The notes under the pieces: model-generated
Databases searched by the model: none
What the model was told of the DNA's origin: nothing
What the model saw: the letters and a program-made list of their open reading frames with translations, nothing else
Position numbers and translations under genes: made by a program
Origin: Avena insularis
Lineage: Eukaryota; Streptophyta; Magnoliopsida; Poales; Poaceae
Direction: 5' to 3'
Assembly: GCA_023614405.1 (NCBI GenBank)
Contig: CM042690.1
Span: 665,392,802-665,456,801 of the forward strand
DNA: 64,000 nt
Part shown: in pieces, positions 46,833-57,376 of the stretch
Numbering within the stretch: position 1 is the stretch's first letter
How the letters are laid out: each line of letters opens with the position of its first letter

Positions 46833-46900
46833 TTTTCTAGTACTTGCAAGCAGCTAGATAGTTGAGGAAGTTCTCTACCTTTCTCGATCAGCCTGCTCGC

Positions 46901-47764
46901 ATGGGCGGCGGCAGCGAAGGCGGTGGCGGTGGCGGTGGCAGCGCGGCGAGCGTACGGGAGCCTCATGACTTTGCCAACGTCGCGTCCTTCTCCGAGTTGC
47001 CGTTCCTGCGGTCCGCCCCTCCACGCGAGAGTCCCAACTCTGGCATCCGCCTCTTCGGCATTGACGTCCCACGTGCATCACCTGAGGGCAGAACGAAGGA
47101 AGCCGCCATCGGTGGGGGCGGCAGCGCCACCTCTGCTGCCGCCACGCAAAGCAGCAGTGGCACTGCCATCGCGGCTAACACTGCCCCTGACAGCAGCCGC
47201 AAGTTCGAGTGCCACTACTGCTGCAGGCACTTCCCGACGTCCCAGGCGCTCGGGGGCCATCAGAACGCACACAAGCGCGAGCGGCAGCACGCCAAGCGGA
47301 TGCAGATGCAGTCGGCCATGGCCGCTGCAGCGGCTGCTGCTGGTGGCGCGCACCACCACCACCTACTTGGCTACCCGCAGCACCGGTTCGGCGCCACATT
47401 GTACCCGTCATGGCCGACAGTGAGTGGAGGTCCAGGCGGCAGCAGCGCCGGGTTCTCTTATGGCCAGCAGTTCTACAGAGGGATCGGGTCGGTCGGTCAG
47501 CCGATCAACGGGAACCCTCTGCCTGGGGCGCTCTGGAGGGGGCCGCTGGCTTCGCATAGCAACACGGGCATGCCCTTGTCCGGAGAGCGGCGGCCGGTCA
47601 CGCTGTCTGTGTTCGCTGGAGACGAGCCGAGGGCATCGGCTTCTCGGGCGCCATCCTCCTCCTCTTCGTCCTCTTTGCTGCTGTCCCCGCAAGGTCAGTT
47701 TGCTTGCGAGCAGCCAGCCACAAACACGGCTGCCGAGGGTGTGAGCTTAGATTTGCATCTATAA
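46901..47764 (+). CDS. C2H2 zinc-finger transcription factor, GIS/ZFP8 type (287 aa)
   Basis: This is a nuclear transcriptional regulator with one finger. The start is ATG 46901; the same frame is closed by TAG just upstream (46859). Residues 20-54 contain the Glu-Pro-His-Asp-Phe...Ser-Phe-Ser-Glu-Leu-Pro-Phe and Ile-Arg-Leu-Phe-Gly blocks, which I know from the Arabidopsis GIS/ZFP8 clade. The finger is Cys104-x2-Cys107-x12-His120-x3-His124 with the plant-specific Gln-Ala-Leu-Gly-Gly-His. It is followed by a basic Lys-Arg-Glu-Arg-Gln-His-Ala-Lys-Arg stretch. The last residues, Leu-Asp-Leu-His-Leu, form an EAR (LxLxL) repression motif. Gly- and Ala-runs and a Ser tract (about 255-265) are low complexity. 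In Arabidopsis the clade controls trichome initiation downstream of gibberellin and cytokinin; the role in grasses is an inference. The gene is intronless and GC-rich. Confidence 0.93.
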   Translation: MGGGSEGGGGGGGSAASVREPHDFANVASFSELPFLRSAPPRESPNSGIRLFGIDVPRASPEGRTKEAAIGGGGSATSAAATQSSSGTAIAANTAPDSSRKFECHYCCRHFPTSQALGGHQNAHKRERQHAKRMQMQSAMAAAAAAAGGAHHHHLLGYPQHRFGATLYPSWPTVSGGPGGSSAGFSYGQQFYRGIGSVGQPINGNPLPGALWRGPLASHSNTGMPLSGERRPVTLSVFAGDEPRASASRAPSSSSSSSLLLSPQGQFACEQPATNTAAEGVSLDLHL

Positions 47765-48538
47765 GTGCCCTCTTCCATGTTCTTAGTGAATTTATTGTTG
47801 CTCCAAGAACTGATTTCCCAGCCTTTTTCTTTGCCTGAAATTACCCTTTACTGAATTTGGATCGTACCTTTTCTGCTGTGTCTCGGAGTCACGACACGTG
47901 AGAAATATGTACGTCCATCAAAGCTTCGATCCTGCTGCATTCGCATGGATATAAAGAGCATTGGGTTGTATGATTAGGGTTTAACTTTTATCAAGACATT
48001 TTATACCTTTCAAGCAACAAGTCAACATTATTATACTCAATGGAAATTGCTTTAGAACTCTTTCAGTTCAGTTAAGCTAAATTGCACTAAATTTGGTGGA
48101 TAAATTCCATATGGTTACAACACAACATCAAAGCCTGTTGTCCCATATGATTAAGTTCAGGAATTAAGATACAGATTTTATTTCTTGCCATTTAGAAAAC
48201 ATACAAATTCTAGTGCATAAAGAAAACATATAAACAAGCTGTTGTGTCTCTAAATGACAATATAAATTTCTAGAGACTGATGAACAAAATGTGATGTCGC
48301 TTAACATCCATAAATGGGAAGGTTTTCTTTATTTTTATGGGAAATATAATATCGCATACCTTTCCCAATCTTTCATTAACTAGCTAGGTGGTGCAGACAA
48401 ATGAACACGTGTAGACATATAGATTTTTAATGAATATATATACAATGTGTGCAAATGGTAAAATATTTTGAGCCCCACCAGGGTTTTACCCAGTACGGAC
48501 GTACGTATATGTGAGCACTGCTGCTGCAACACGGATGG
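47765..48538. other. Downstream region of the zinc-finger gene
   Basis: AT-rich sequence with no supported gene. The 3' untranslated region presumably occupies the first 200-300 bases, but no single AATAAA signal stands out. Confidence 0.6.
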
Positions 48539-48603
48539 CCTATATAAAAGGCTGTAGCTGTCTAGCTGTAGATTCAGCTTTCTGTTGTAGATTCAAGGTA
48601 AGT
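48539..48603 (+). promoter_or_regulatory. TATA box followed by a consensus splice donor
   Basis: CTATATAAAAGG at 48539-48550 is a near-ideal plant TATA box. Fifty bases on, TTCAAG|GTAAGT (GT at 48598) is a perfect 5' splice consensus. No ORF of note follows within 800 bases. This could be the start of a noncoding transcript or of a gene whose exons I cannot recognise. Confidence 0.3.
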
Positions 48604-50880
48604 TTGCATGTAGTACTAGCTAACAAAATCTAGAACATTAAAATATATTATTATATGATTATATAACTATTGACTTCTGAAAGTTGACCAGGTACGTTAC
48701 GGCCTGAGACTATCTCTGTCTAAAAGGCAGAGCTATATACACAGTTTTAAAAACTGATCTATACCTAAAAAAGGATCACTGTCTCATCTGTAGTCTTTTA
48801 ATATGTGCCTACTTTTGTGTGAAGAATATTATATTACAAAATATTAGTAAAGTGCATCCACAGATATATGCAAGAGAAAGAAAGGCAAGGGAAAGTACGA
48901 GTATGAGAAGGGAGAGCAGGAGGGATTTCAGAGTTCAGACAGACCAGGCACATCAGCACATGAGAAATGGCAGCTCAAAATGATGAATGTGTAGATGCCC
49001 TGGGTCAGAAAGGTAGCCACCCATAATTATTTGTATTTCCAACAACTATCCACGTATGAAAGCGAAGCTACATGGATCTCAGCCTGTTATTGTCCTAGGG
49101 TTTCGCCCTAAATAAGGTATGAGATGTCAGGCTCACATCTTATGCAAATGTCTAATGATAAGACCAGGCAGTGCGTGCTACTTATGTGATTGTCCAAAAT
49201 GAAAGGAGGCCATCAAGCTACGAAGAGATTATATACTATTCGTCTTATTTTCACAAGACGATAGTATTTAATAGTAGTTATTAGGGTGGAGTACTCACCT
49301 TAGTTTGAAGAGTTACGACTGGCCGCTGGCCGCACGCACCAGTCCTAAAAAAGCAAGAAGATGTATGAAGCACAAAAATGTCTTCCCAAAGTTAACGGTA
49401 TACCAGTAGATGCGTATACAAAATAAGAAAATGGCTTCCAGAAAATGGGGATGTTCACACTTCGCAGAGCATGCAGCAAGGTTGCTGGTAGCCTGGCGCA
49501 TAGCGTCGCTTCTTTTAAGCAAGTGGTCTCATCAGTACTGCAGGTTAATTATCATATGAATGAGTGTGCTCTGCCTGCGTTGAAGCTTTTAATGTCCAAT
49601 GGTATCGTTTTTGATGTTGCTGCTGCAGCACTGTCGTTCCTGTCGCTATTATTGGTGATAGATCCAATGCGACTTCAGGAAGCGTCGTTATCCCTCTTCT
49701 GCATGCAAACAGGAACTGTCCACAAAATTCAAAAACGCTGGGGGCATGCAGCAGGACCTTTTTCTCTTGCATGCACACGAAATATATCATTGTATTCTTT
49801 TAGACATATATAACACGGTACCTAGTACCTACTAGTAGTGAGTAAAAACAGCCAATTGACACCTTGAATATTCCCCCTGAATTGCCAAGTACTCGTCACC
49901 GTTGTTGGCAATTCGAGTGACACTAGCTATCTAGCTGTGAGATCAAAAACCAAAGCTAGTTGCCAAGGACAGCAAAAGTGAGCAAATGAAGGAATTACCT
50001 AGAGAGAACATCACAATCGTACGTATACCTCCCATCCATCACCACCAGTTTCCCAAGACTAGATCGAAGTGCACGGGAGCCCTAGCATCCCAGTATGTCA
50101 CTTGCATTTGCGTTTGCAATTGTATGTAGTGCACCCATGTTATACTAAGCCTAGGCTTTTGAATGTGCATCGCGTCCCCTACATAGGTCCCTCCCTCCCG
50201 TACGTACATGGGTCCTTTCCCCAGCCTTTATTTCCTCCAAGTTTGCACAACCACACTGATTAACTTGTGTACAGTACTTCATATATAGCCGATCAACCAG
50301 TACATAAATGTAGCTATGCGTGAGTAGGCTAAATGTCCGTTAGAAAAAAATGAGACTAATAAATCGGTCACCAGCTACTGTTGTCTCAGTTACAGGGTGC
50401 ATTTCTTTAATTTGAAGTGAAGATGTGTAAAGGACTGGGCCGGCGGTCTGAACTCTGAAATCTTGAGGAGGGCATACAGGAGCCATCTTGTGAGCCCCAG
50501 ACCAAGACCTTGACAGGTTTAATTAAGACGGTGGAAGATGATGGTACATGTACGTACAATGTTCGTATTACTGATGCCATGGCAGGCTTTGGCGCAGAGT
50601 GCACCAGTTAAATCCTGGTTCATCTGTCCATCAGGACGAGAAAAAAGCTGGGCACCTAAACAGGCATCAGATCAACAAGAAAGGAACCCACGTGGCTGGC
50701 CTCCTGACACTAAAACTCAGTGTATTGTTCTAGCTCCGTGTCTCGCAAAAAAACAGATCACCCATGCAGTTTTCAGGTCAGAGTTTGTCAACTGCTAACC
50801 TTAGTTTCAGCATGAGCCTATAATGGCTGTGCTCCGTCAGGACAGGCGCCCATGTGCCTCGTGCCGTGCAGTGGAGAGGA
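48604..50880. other. Intergenic region, no supported gene
   Basis: The longest ORF is 122 codons (49445-49813, plus); it has no recognisable motif and its composition is like the surroundings. Nothing else is identifiable. Confidence 0.5.
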
Positions 50881-51172
50881 CGGCCGATGTGATGCGAGCG
50901 CGGCCCGTCTACAGCAGCCGGTGTTCTATCCTGCATCTGTACAAGAAAACCAAACAACCGGTAGATTAAACACAGCCCCAGCATCAGTTAGAAAACAGAA
51001 TAAACATGTCAGGTAAAAAACTGACCAAAGTGACCGATGTGATGAGAGTGTGCCCGTCCGCAGTAACTGGTGTTCTGTTCTGCAGGCATGTAGGGAAACA
51101 AGATAATCCATTAATCAGATACCACCCAGCGTCAGTTAGGAAGCTGATAAGATATGAGATAAAAAACAAATA
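50881..51172. repeat. Two-copy tandem duplication, about 150-bp unit
   Basis: Unit 1 (50881-51030) and unit 2 (51031-51172) share CCGATGTGATG, CCCGTC, GTGTTCT(A/G)T, CAGTTAG and GATAAAAAA-like blocks in the same order at a 150-bp offset. By eye they are roughly three-quarters identical. The strands cannot be told apart and no coding function is evident. Confidence 0.7.
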
Positions 51173-51978
51173 ATTGGATGATTAAGGCAACTCATAACTT
51201 CCTAAAATGAAGTGTAGATTAAACTTCAGGTGTCATGCTTGTGTTGCCTGGTATGATCACTTTAGTCAGAATCATAAGATAGGGAAAATGGCACATTTCA
51301 TCCGGTTGGGCCTAGACGGGCCAGTTCTTGTATCATATCACACAGATTGTTCAACACTATGCTCTTCAGATGGGATGTAAAGGCAATGAATGCTTTGTAT
51401 GCATTATTCAGAGCAACCCACTGGCAACACTAGTCCAAATTATCTGTAACAGATGAATGTGACTTCACATGCATGCATAAGTAGCCACCGAATATTGATC
51501 CTCATGCAGTCAGGCAAACCAAGCATATATATATGAGCCGTACACATGGAGATACACATATGTTACAGACAAAGTACCATGTATCCTTAGCAAGACACCA
51601 AAAAACCTTGGACCCATGCTCTTACTCCTTCAACTGACGGAATCCGATGTACCAATTCCACATCTATTTGACACTCTCCTTTCATTTTCAAACTTTACTA
51701 GTTCTGTCCAATTGCTAGGTCTGCAAGCCTTTAGGTATCTTTGAAGAAATTCTTTAACCATTCCATTTTTTTTTGTAAATATAGGTAGTTGAGAAAACGT
51801 CAACAGTACTAGACTTTGGTCACATGTACAATACAATTGAAAAAACTAGCACAAACATTGCTTAGTCCCTGTGACCAAACTCTAATACTGAAAAAAACAT
51901 GCCGTCTTTAAAGCATTATGGTAATAAATGGGTTTCGAAGAAAGCATAAATTGAATAATAGTGATTACATGGGGTGAT

Positions 51979-52016
51979 AGAATCAGCATTCCCTCAAAAA
52001 AAAAGAATCAGCATTC
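51979..52016 (+). mobile_element. Minimal retrotransposition scar: 12-bp poly(A) insert with 13-bp TSD
   Basis: AGAATCAGCATTC occurs twice, at 51979-51991 and 52004-52016, separated only by CCTCAAAAAAAA. A perfect 13-bp duplication around an A-tailed insert is the mark of LINE-type target-primed reverse transcription that stopped almost at once. Confidence 0.75.
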
Positions 52017-54109
52017 TCAAGGAACGTTATATGCTTGAGAACTTGAGATAGCGGAAGCATGCCCCCAGACAAGTACAAATAGCTTCTGCACAGTACAAAG
52101 CGAAATTACCAACTTGATAAATTAGTGTTCCAGGTAAACTTAGTAAATATTATTTTCCGCAGCGGATGAACCATTTCAGATCGTCTTTTAATAAGCATCA
52201 TCATGGATAACCACCAACGCTGGAAAAATATCATCAATAACACATCCATTTGATAACACCAAACACCATTCCATGCATTTATTGTATCATGCTGCTAGAG
52301 AAATAATCTAACCATGAGTGTGCCAGAAAAGGAACTTCAGTGACTGAATGAGTTGACATGTTGTTCCCAAGAGGCCAAGAGGAGCTGTTAAAGATGTACA
52401 AACCTAGTGATGGCGTTCCCCACTGTTTGCCACCCACGATATTCATGACAAACACGAGTTCATGATTGACTGTGATTGAAATAATTAGATGCATGATTGC
52501 ATAGATTTAATGTTTTTTGCTTTAATTTTAATATTATTAATACTGGATAGCATATACAGAGTTGGTCCAGGTTTCAAGAGATTATGGATGCCTCATAGTG
52601 CCAACTCTATATTTGCCAAAGGTATATTAAAGAAAATATTCTGCCATGGTCAAGGAAAGATCTCTCACGCAGATCAGTTATATCACTTGGCTAGATTCTC
52701 CAGTTACAATACAGAAAAGTCTCATTGCTTTAATTGAAACTTGAACCAGAATCCTCCCAGTTCTTACTACCAGAACTGTTGTTCAAGCAAAGGATGAACT
52801 GTGGCTGATTGGCTATTAATTGCTACGGGGATTGAACAATATCTGAATGTTCAAAGGGTACCATCCAACTTATTATGGCACCTTTCATTGCTCTATCATG
52901 TTATTCAAATTTGAGTCAGTACTGGGAAAGTGGCCAAAAATATCAATTTCCACTTACTATGATACGAGGGGGTACTTTAAGGTTCATGCTGGCTAATGCC
53001 CGCCTTAGTTGACCTAGAAAGTGAGTACTTTAAGCTACTGTATCTGGAAGGGAGAAATTCCATAGGTCTGCTAGACCTGGGAGAGGAATTGTTCACATGA
53101 TCTCTCACAATCCTACTGCCTTGATTCCTACATCCAGGTTCTGGTTCTACCGCAGCGATGAACCCCCAATGTTTTTATGCGTCACAGCTTCTAATAGAGC
53201 AACTATATGGTTACTGTTACCAACTTAGTACGCACTAACGTAAAATGAAAAGGAAATTATGTGCTCGAAAGAAAATCAGAAAGTAGCCGTCTTGTCACTT
53301 CTCTATCAATCTAGAAGCTCAATTCCAGTAAATTTTGACCCTTTAGATATGTTGATTTCATCAGAATGAATAAACATAACTAATAAAAGCAGAATATAAA
53401 CTTCACATGGTAACAATATTGGTCAGAAAAATAGTCAATTTATGAAAAGGTCACAACTGACAGTATGCAGCCGCAGCCAGTATTGTAAGTACAAGGCTCA
53501 ACTAGAAATGGGTTGAAAAGGAGCAGAATCTCAGAGACCGAGATTTCAGTGACAGAAGCTAGGTGTCAACTCACCCAGACCTACGATCAGAATACCACCT
53601 GCATCAGCACCCAAGTTTCTATGAACATACATGAAAGCATCAGGTATGCCGGTCCATGTGTAGGAACAATTTGGTTTGTGCAAGTTTCTTAGCGATATGT
53701 GCCAAATATCTGTTAACAAAGGGACAAGGTCATACGCTAAAAATAAATCATTACTGTGATTTTTAAACATAAGATCAAATGTATTATTCAGAAGGTACCA
53801 CTGCCATCAGAACAGTTAAGTATAGCTAACTGGAGCCTACGTTGTAATTGTAACGGTAAAATATGAAACATTTGCTAGTATAAGAGTATGTTATCATCAG
53901 AAACAACAAAACGAGAGAGAGTCAAAAGTCGCTCTCCAAGTCCATAAATTACCTGTGTCGATTGTAGAAGTGGGCAAAAGTGAACTAGAAAAACGTGATT
54001 GCTGCATCATGCCCTGATTTCAATCCCACGCCATAGGGGGCTGCAGGTAAACCACTATCAGCACTATAAGATCCCGAAACACGATTGACTACGGGAAGAA
54101 ACACCTGCA
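52017..54109. other. Intergenic region, no supported gene
   Basis: AT-rich; ORFs are short. 53546-53770 (minus) follows a plausible splice acceptor (TTTGTTAACAG) but matches nothing that I know. Confidence 0.5.
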
Positions 54110-54676
54110 TCAACTATTTCGTCGAACACCTGGTTCGCCCTGGTGAGAGCAGATAGACGCCTTCGCCTGGGCGTCGGAGTCCATGCAGCCTACCCTTCGC
54201 TGCGATCCAGACTCCAGAGGATGGGCCAGCCGCGCAAAGTCACGAGACACGGACGCAGGGTGGCGAGGTGGGGAGGAAGGCAAGCGCGAAGTGGACGCCG
54301 ATCCCGCCACGGCGGCGGTTGTGGGGGCGATAGGGGCGGGGAACGCGTCTAGCTGGGTAATCGTGAAGAGTGGCGCGATGGGTACGCCGAGTGGCGTCCG
54401 GCGGGTGTGGTTGCGCCGCCGTGGAGAGGGAGTTCGACGCCATGGACGCTGCGCGGCGGTGTTCACTGGCAGTTCGGTAGTATCTCGGGCGGAGCGGCGG
54501 GAAGAACGCCTAGTTTCACGCGTCCCGTCTATTCTGCTCCCCGTGCTCTCACTGGCATCTTGTCCCCACATACTGACAAGTAAGACACAGTCCCGTCGTC
54601 ACCCACACTCGCCAACCGAACCGAAGCTCTGGGCACCCCTCAATCCACAGCGGGGAAAGCAGAGCAGAGCAACAAG

Positions 54677-56725
54677 ATGGCTTCCCTACCCATCTGCCCC
54701 TCACCCCCTTCCTCCTTCCTCCCATGGCCGCACCGCCCAATCTCCCTCTCCTTCCAGCCCAAGAACCCCTCCTGCTCCTCCTCGCCGACGGCCGCACATG
54801 TATCCGTACAGGACCCGCCGCCCCAGAACCCCCCGCCTCTCTCTGACCCCAGCCAGAACACGAGGTTCCTCTGGGTCAACCCCAACAGCCCGCGTGCCGC
54901 CGAACTCGCCCGCGCGCGCGCTGGATCCGCGCGCCGCGCCCGCCTCGCCGCCGCCGCCGCAGCGCTCGCCGCGTGCCAGCCCGCCGAGGCGCCCGTCGCC
55001 GCCGCGCTCCAGGCCGCCTTCCCCGAGGCACCCTCCGAGCAGGACGCCGTCATCGTGCTCAATACGGCCGCCGGCAGCCCGGCCACCGCCGTGCTCGCGC
55101 TGCGCTGGTTCCTCGAGAACGCGGAGGTGCGCAGCAAGGCCATCCTCTACAACGTCGTGTTCAAGGCGCTGCGCAAGAGGCGGCGCTGGAGCGAGACGGA
55201 GGCGCTCTGGGACGAGATGCTGCGGGGCGGCGTGCAGCCGGACAACGCCACCTTCTCCACCGTCATCAGCTGCGCGCGCGCCTGCGGCCCGCCCGGGAAG
55301 GCCGTGGAGTGGTTCGAGAAGATGCCGGAGGCAGGGTGCTCGCCGGACATGCTCACCTACTCCGTCATGATCGACGCGTACGGGCGCGCCGGGGACGCCG
55401 ACATGGCGCTCCGCTTGTACGACGGTGCGCGTGCGGAGAGGTGCCAGCTGGACCCTGTCATATGCGCCACGGTGATCAAGGTGCATTCCACCAGCGGCAA
55501 CTTCGATGGCGCGCTCAACGTGTTTGAGGAAATGAAGGCGGTCGGCGTCAAGCCAAACCTGGTTGTGTACAACACTGTGCTGGACGCCATGGGCAGAGCC
55601 ATGCGGCCGTGGGTGGTGAAGACCATCCACAGGGAGATGGTCAGCCAGCAGGTGCAGCCCAACAGGGCAACCTACTGCTGTCTCCTGCAGGCGTACACCA
55701 GGGCACGCTATGGCGAGGATGCGATGGTCGTGTACCGGATGATGAAGGATGAGGACATGGACATCGACGTGGTTCTGTACAACATGCTCCTATCGATGTG
55801 CGCAGACATTGGCTATGCTGAGGAGGCCGAGGAGATCTTCAGCGGCATGAAGTCCTCCATGGATAGCCGGTTCAAGCCTGATAGCTGGACCTACTCATCA
55901 ATGGTCACGCTGTATTCCTGCACCGGCAATGTCGCAGGTGCAGAGGGCATACTGAAGGAGATGAAGGAGGCAGGCTTCAAGCCCAACATCTTCATCCTTA
56001 CCTCACTCATCCGGTGCTACGGCAAAGCAGGACGCACCGACGACGTGGTCAGGTCATTCGGCATGCTCGAGGACCTCAAAATCACGCCCGACGACCGGTT
56101 CTGCGGCTGTCTTCTTACCGTGGCAGCCGACACGCCGGTCGAAGAACTTGGCAAGGTGGTTGACTGCATCGACAGAAGCAACGCCCAGCTCGGCACTGTG
56201 GTAAAGCTCCTGGTTGACAGGAACGCTTCTACTGAATCCTTCAAGGAAGCAGCCAGGGGCATTCTGAGCGGCGTCCGTGGCGTGGTGAAGATGCCCTACT
56301 GCAACTGCTTGATGGACCTGTGTGTCAACCTTGGCCAGATGGAGAAGGCCTGCGCTCTCCTTGACACCGCGCTGCAACTTGACATCTACAGCAACGTGCA
56401 GACGAGGACCCAGACGCAATGGTCGCTGCACCTCAGAGGCCTCTCTGTCGGAGCTGCCCTGACCACACTTCATGTCTGGATGAACGACCTGTACACTACA
56501 CTGAAGAGCGAGGAAGAGCTGCCGCCGCTGCTTGGGATCCACACAGGGGAGGGGAAAAACATGTACTCCGACAAAGGGCTGCTTTCCGTGTTCGAGTCGC
56601 ATCTCAAAGAGCTTGACGCACCCTTCCATGCCGCTCCTGACAAGGCTGGCTGGTTCTTGACGACAAGTGTTGCTGCTAAGCACTGGCTGGAGACGAAGAA
56701 GTCGTCGGAGCTAGTGGCCGTGTAA
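54677..56725 (+). CDS. ATP4: Plastid PPR-SMR protein, ATP4/SVR7 ortholog (682 aa)
   Basis: This is an RNA-binding protein of the chloroplast. Maize ATP4 is needed for translation of atpB and so for ATP synthase; Arabidopsis SVR7 is the counterpart. The start ATG 54677 has a good context (AACAAGATGG). Residues 1-55 are Ser/Pro-rich with few acids and look like a transit peptide. His-Val-Ser-Val-Gln and Trp-Val-Asn-Pro-Asn-Ser-Pro-Arg-Ala follow. About nine PPR motifs span residues 156-471 (35-residue spacing, e.g. Pro-Asp-x-x-Thr-Tyr turns). The C-terminal SMR domain is at about 584-670: Leu-His-Leu-Arg-Gly-Leu-Ser-x-Gly-Ala-Ala and His-Thr-Gly-Glu-Gly-Lys, the second being the usual HxGxG site. 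The length is close to the family's 690-700. The gene is intronless with a steep 5' GC gradient typical of grasses. It converges with the gene at 57377-61212. I separate it from the related SOT1/PPR53 by its C-terminal residues. Confidence 0.95.
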   Translation: MASLPICPSPPSSFLPWPHRPISLSFQPKNPSCSSSPTAAHVSVQDPPPQNPPPLSDPSQNTRFLWVNPNSPRAAELARARAGSARRARLAAAAAALAACQPAEAPVAAALQAAFPEAPSEQDAVIVLNTAAGSPATAVLALRWFLENAEVRSKAILYNVVFKALRKRRRWSETEALWDEMLRGGVQPDNATFSTVISCARACGPPGKAVEWFEKMPEAGCSPDMLTYSVMIDAYGRAGDADMALRLYDGARAERCQLDPVICATVIKVHSTSGNFDGALNVFEEMKAVGVKPNLVVYNTVLDAMGRAMRPWVVKTIHREMVSQQVQPNRATYCCLLQAYTRARYGEDAMVVYRMMKDEDMDIDVVLYNMLLSMCADIGYAEEAEEIFSGMKSSMDSRFKPDSWTYSSMVTLYSCTGNVAGAEGILKEMKEAGFKPNIFILTSLIRCYGKAGRTDDVVRSFGMLEDLKITPDDRFCGCLLTVAADTPVEELGKVVDCIDRSNAQLGTVVKLLVDRNASTESFKEAARGILSGVRGVVKMPYCNCLMDLCVNLGQMEKACALLDTALQLDIYSNVQTRTQTQWSLHLRGLSVGAALTTLHVWMNDLYTTLKSEEELPPLLGIHTGEGKNMYSDKGLLSVFESHLKELDAPFHAAPDKAGWFLTTSVAAKHWLETKKSSELVAV

Positions 56726-57376
56726 GCGGCGTGATCTAGGAGGTACATAGGATTTGTTTATTTATTTGATTTGGCAATCTATGGGTGTTCTGAAATTCTC
56801 GCATTTCCACCCTTGTTTCTGTTGATTGATAGATACTCAATTGCTTCCATCTTCTGTTGACATTCATGACTGATGAAGAATATCAGTTCGAGCTCCTCGT
56901 TCAGCACTTGTAACAGTAGCATGGCACATACAGTAATCTGCTAGAAGGCCTACTATGTTTTTATTACCAATATCTGCTGTCATCTCACAAAACCAAGCTA
57001 GTAGCAGTACACATGATTGTAAGCAACTGCATTACGGCAGGATATACATGGACCGACAAATGAATTGGTGACATGGGCAGTGTATAACAGCCTCAAGAAA
57101 AACAACAAGATTGTACAGCCTGAAGAAAGACAATAAGATTGACAGGGTTGGCTATCCCAGCCCATATTAACTAGCAACAACTACTCTAGAGTACATCACT
57201 ATATCTTTCCGAGAAACATTCAGATCAGGGTGACATAAAATTTGAGATACATTATCTGGAGTCACCTTGCTAGATTGAATGTTTCGGCGCCTCAGTGTTC
57301 ACCCGTTGACTGCTGTGAAGTTAGACATCCATCACGCGATGACAAAATTACCAAAAAGACATTCCCCCCATGAAGT
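56726..57376. other. Tail-to-tail intergenic region
   Basis: This 651-bp stretch holds the 3' untranslated regions of two convergent genes. It is AT-rich with no ORF of interest. No unambiguous terminator or poly(A) signal can be placed. Confidence 0.6.

Noticed and set aside
46923..47423. Alternative-frame ORFs (up to 166 codons) across the zinc-finger gene
   Set aside because: They overlap the finger and EAR-motif frame on both strands and show only GC-driven composition.
54110..54571. 153-codon minus-strand ORF divergent from the PPR gene
   Set aside because: Arg/Pro/Ser-rich low-complexity translation with no family motif. It may be part of a bidirectional leader transcript, but coding is not supported.
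54183..55370. 395-codon plus-strand ORF and a 309-codon minus-strand ORF (54701-55630) in the PPR gene region
   Set aside because: They are long only because the region is GC-rich and lacks stop codons. Their composition is Arg/Pro/Ala-rich and they share bases with the clearly conserved PPR-SMR frame.
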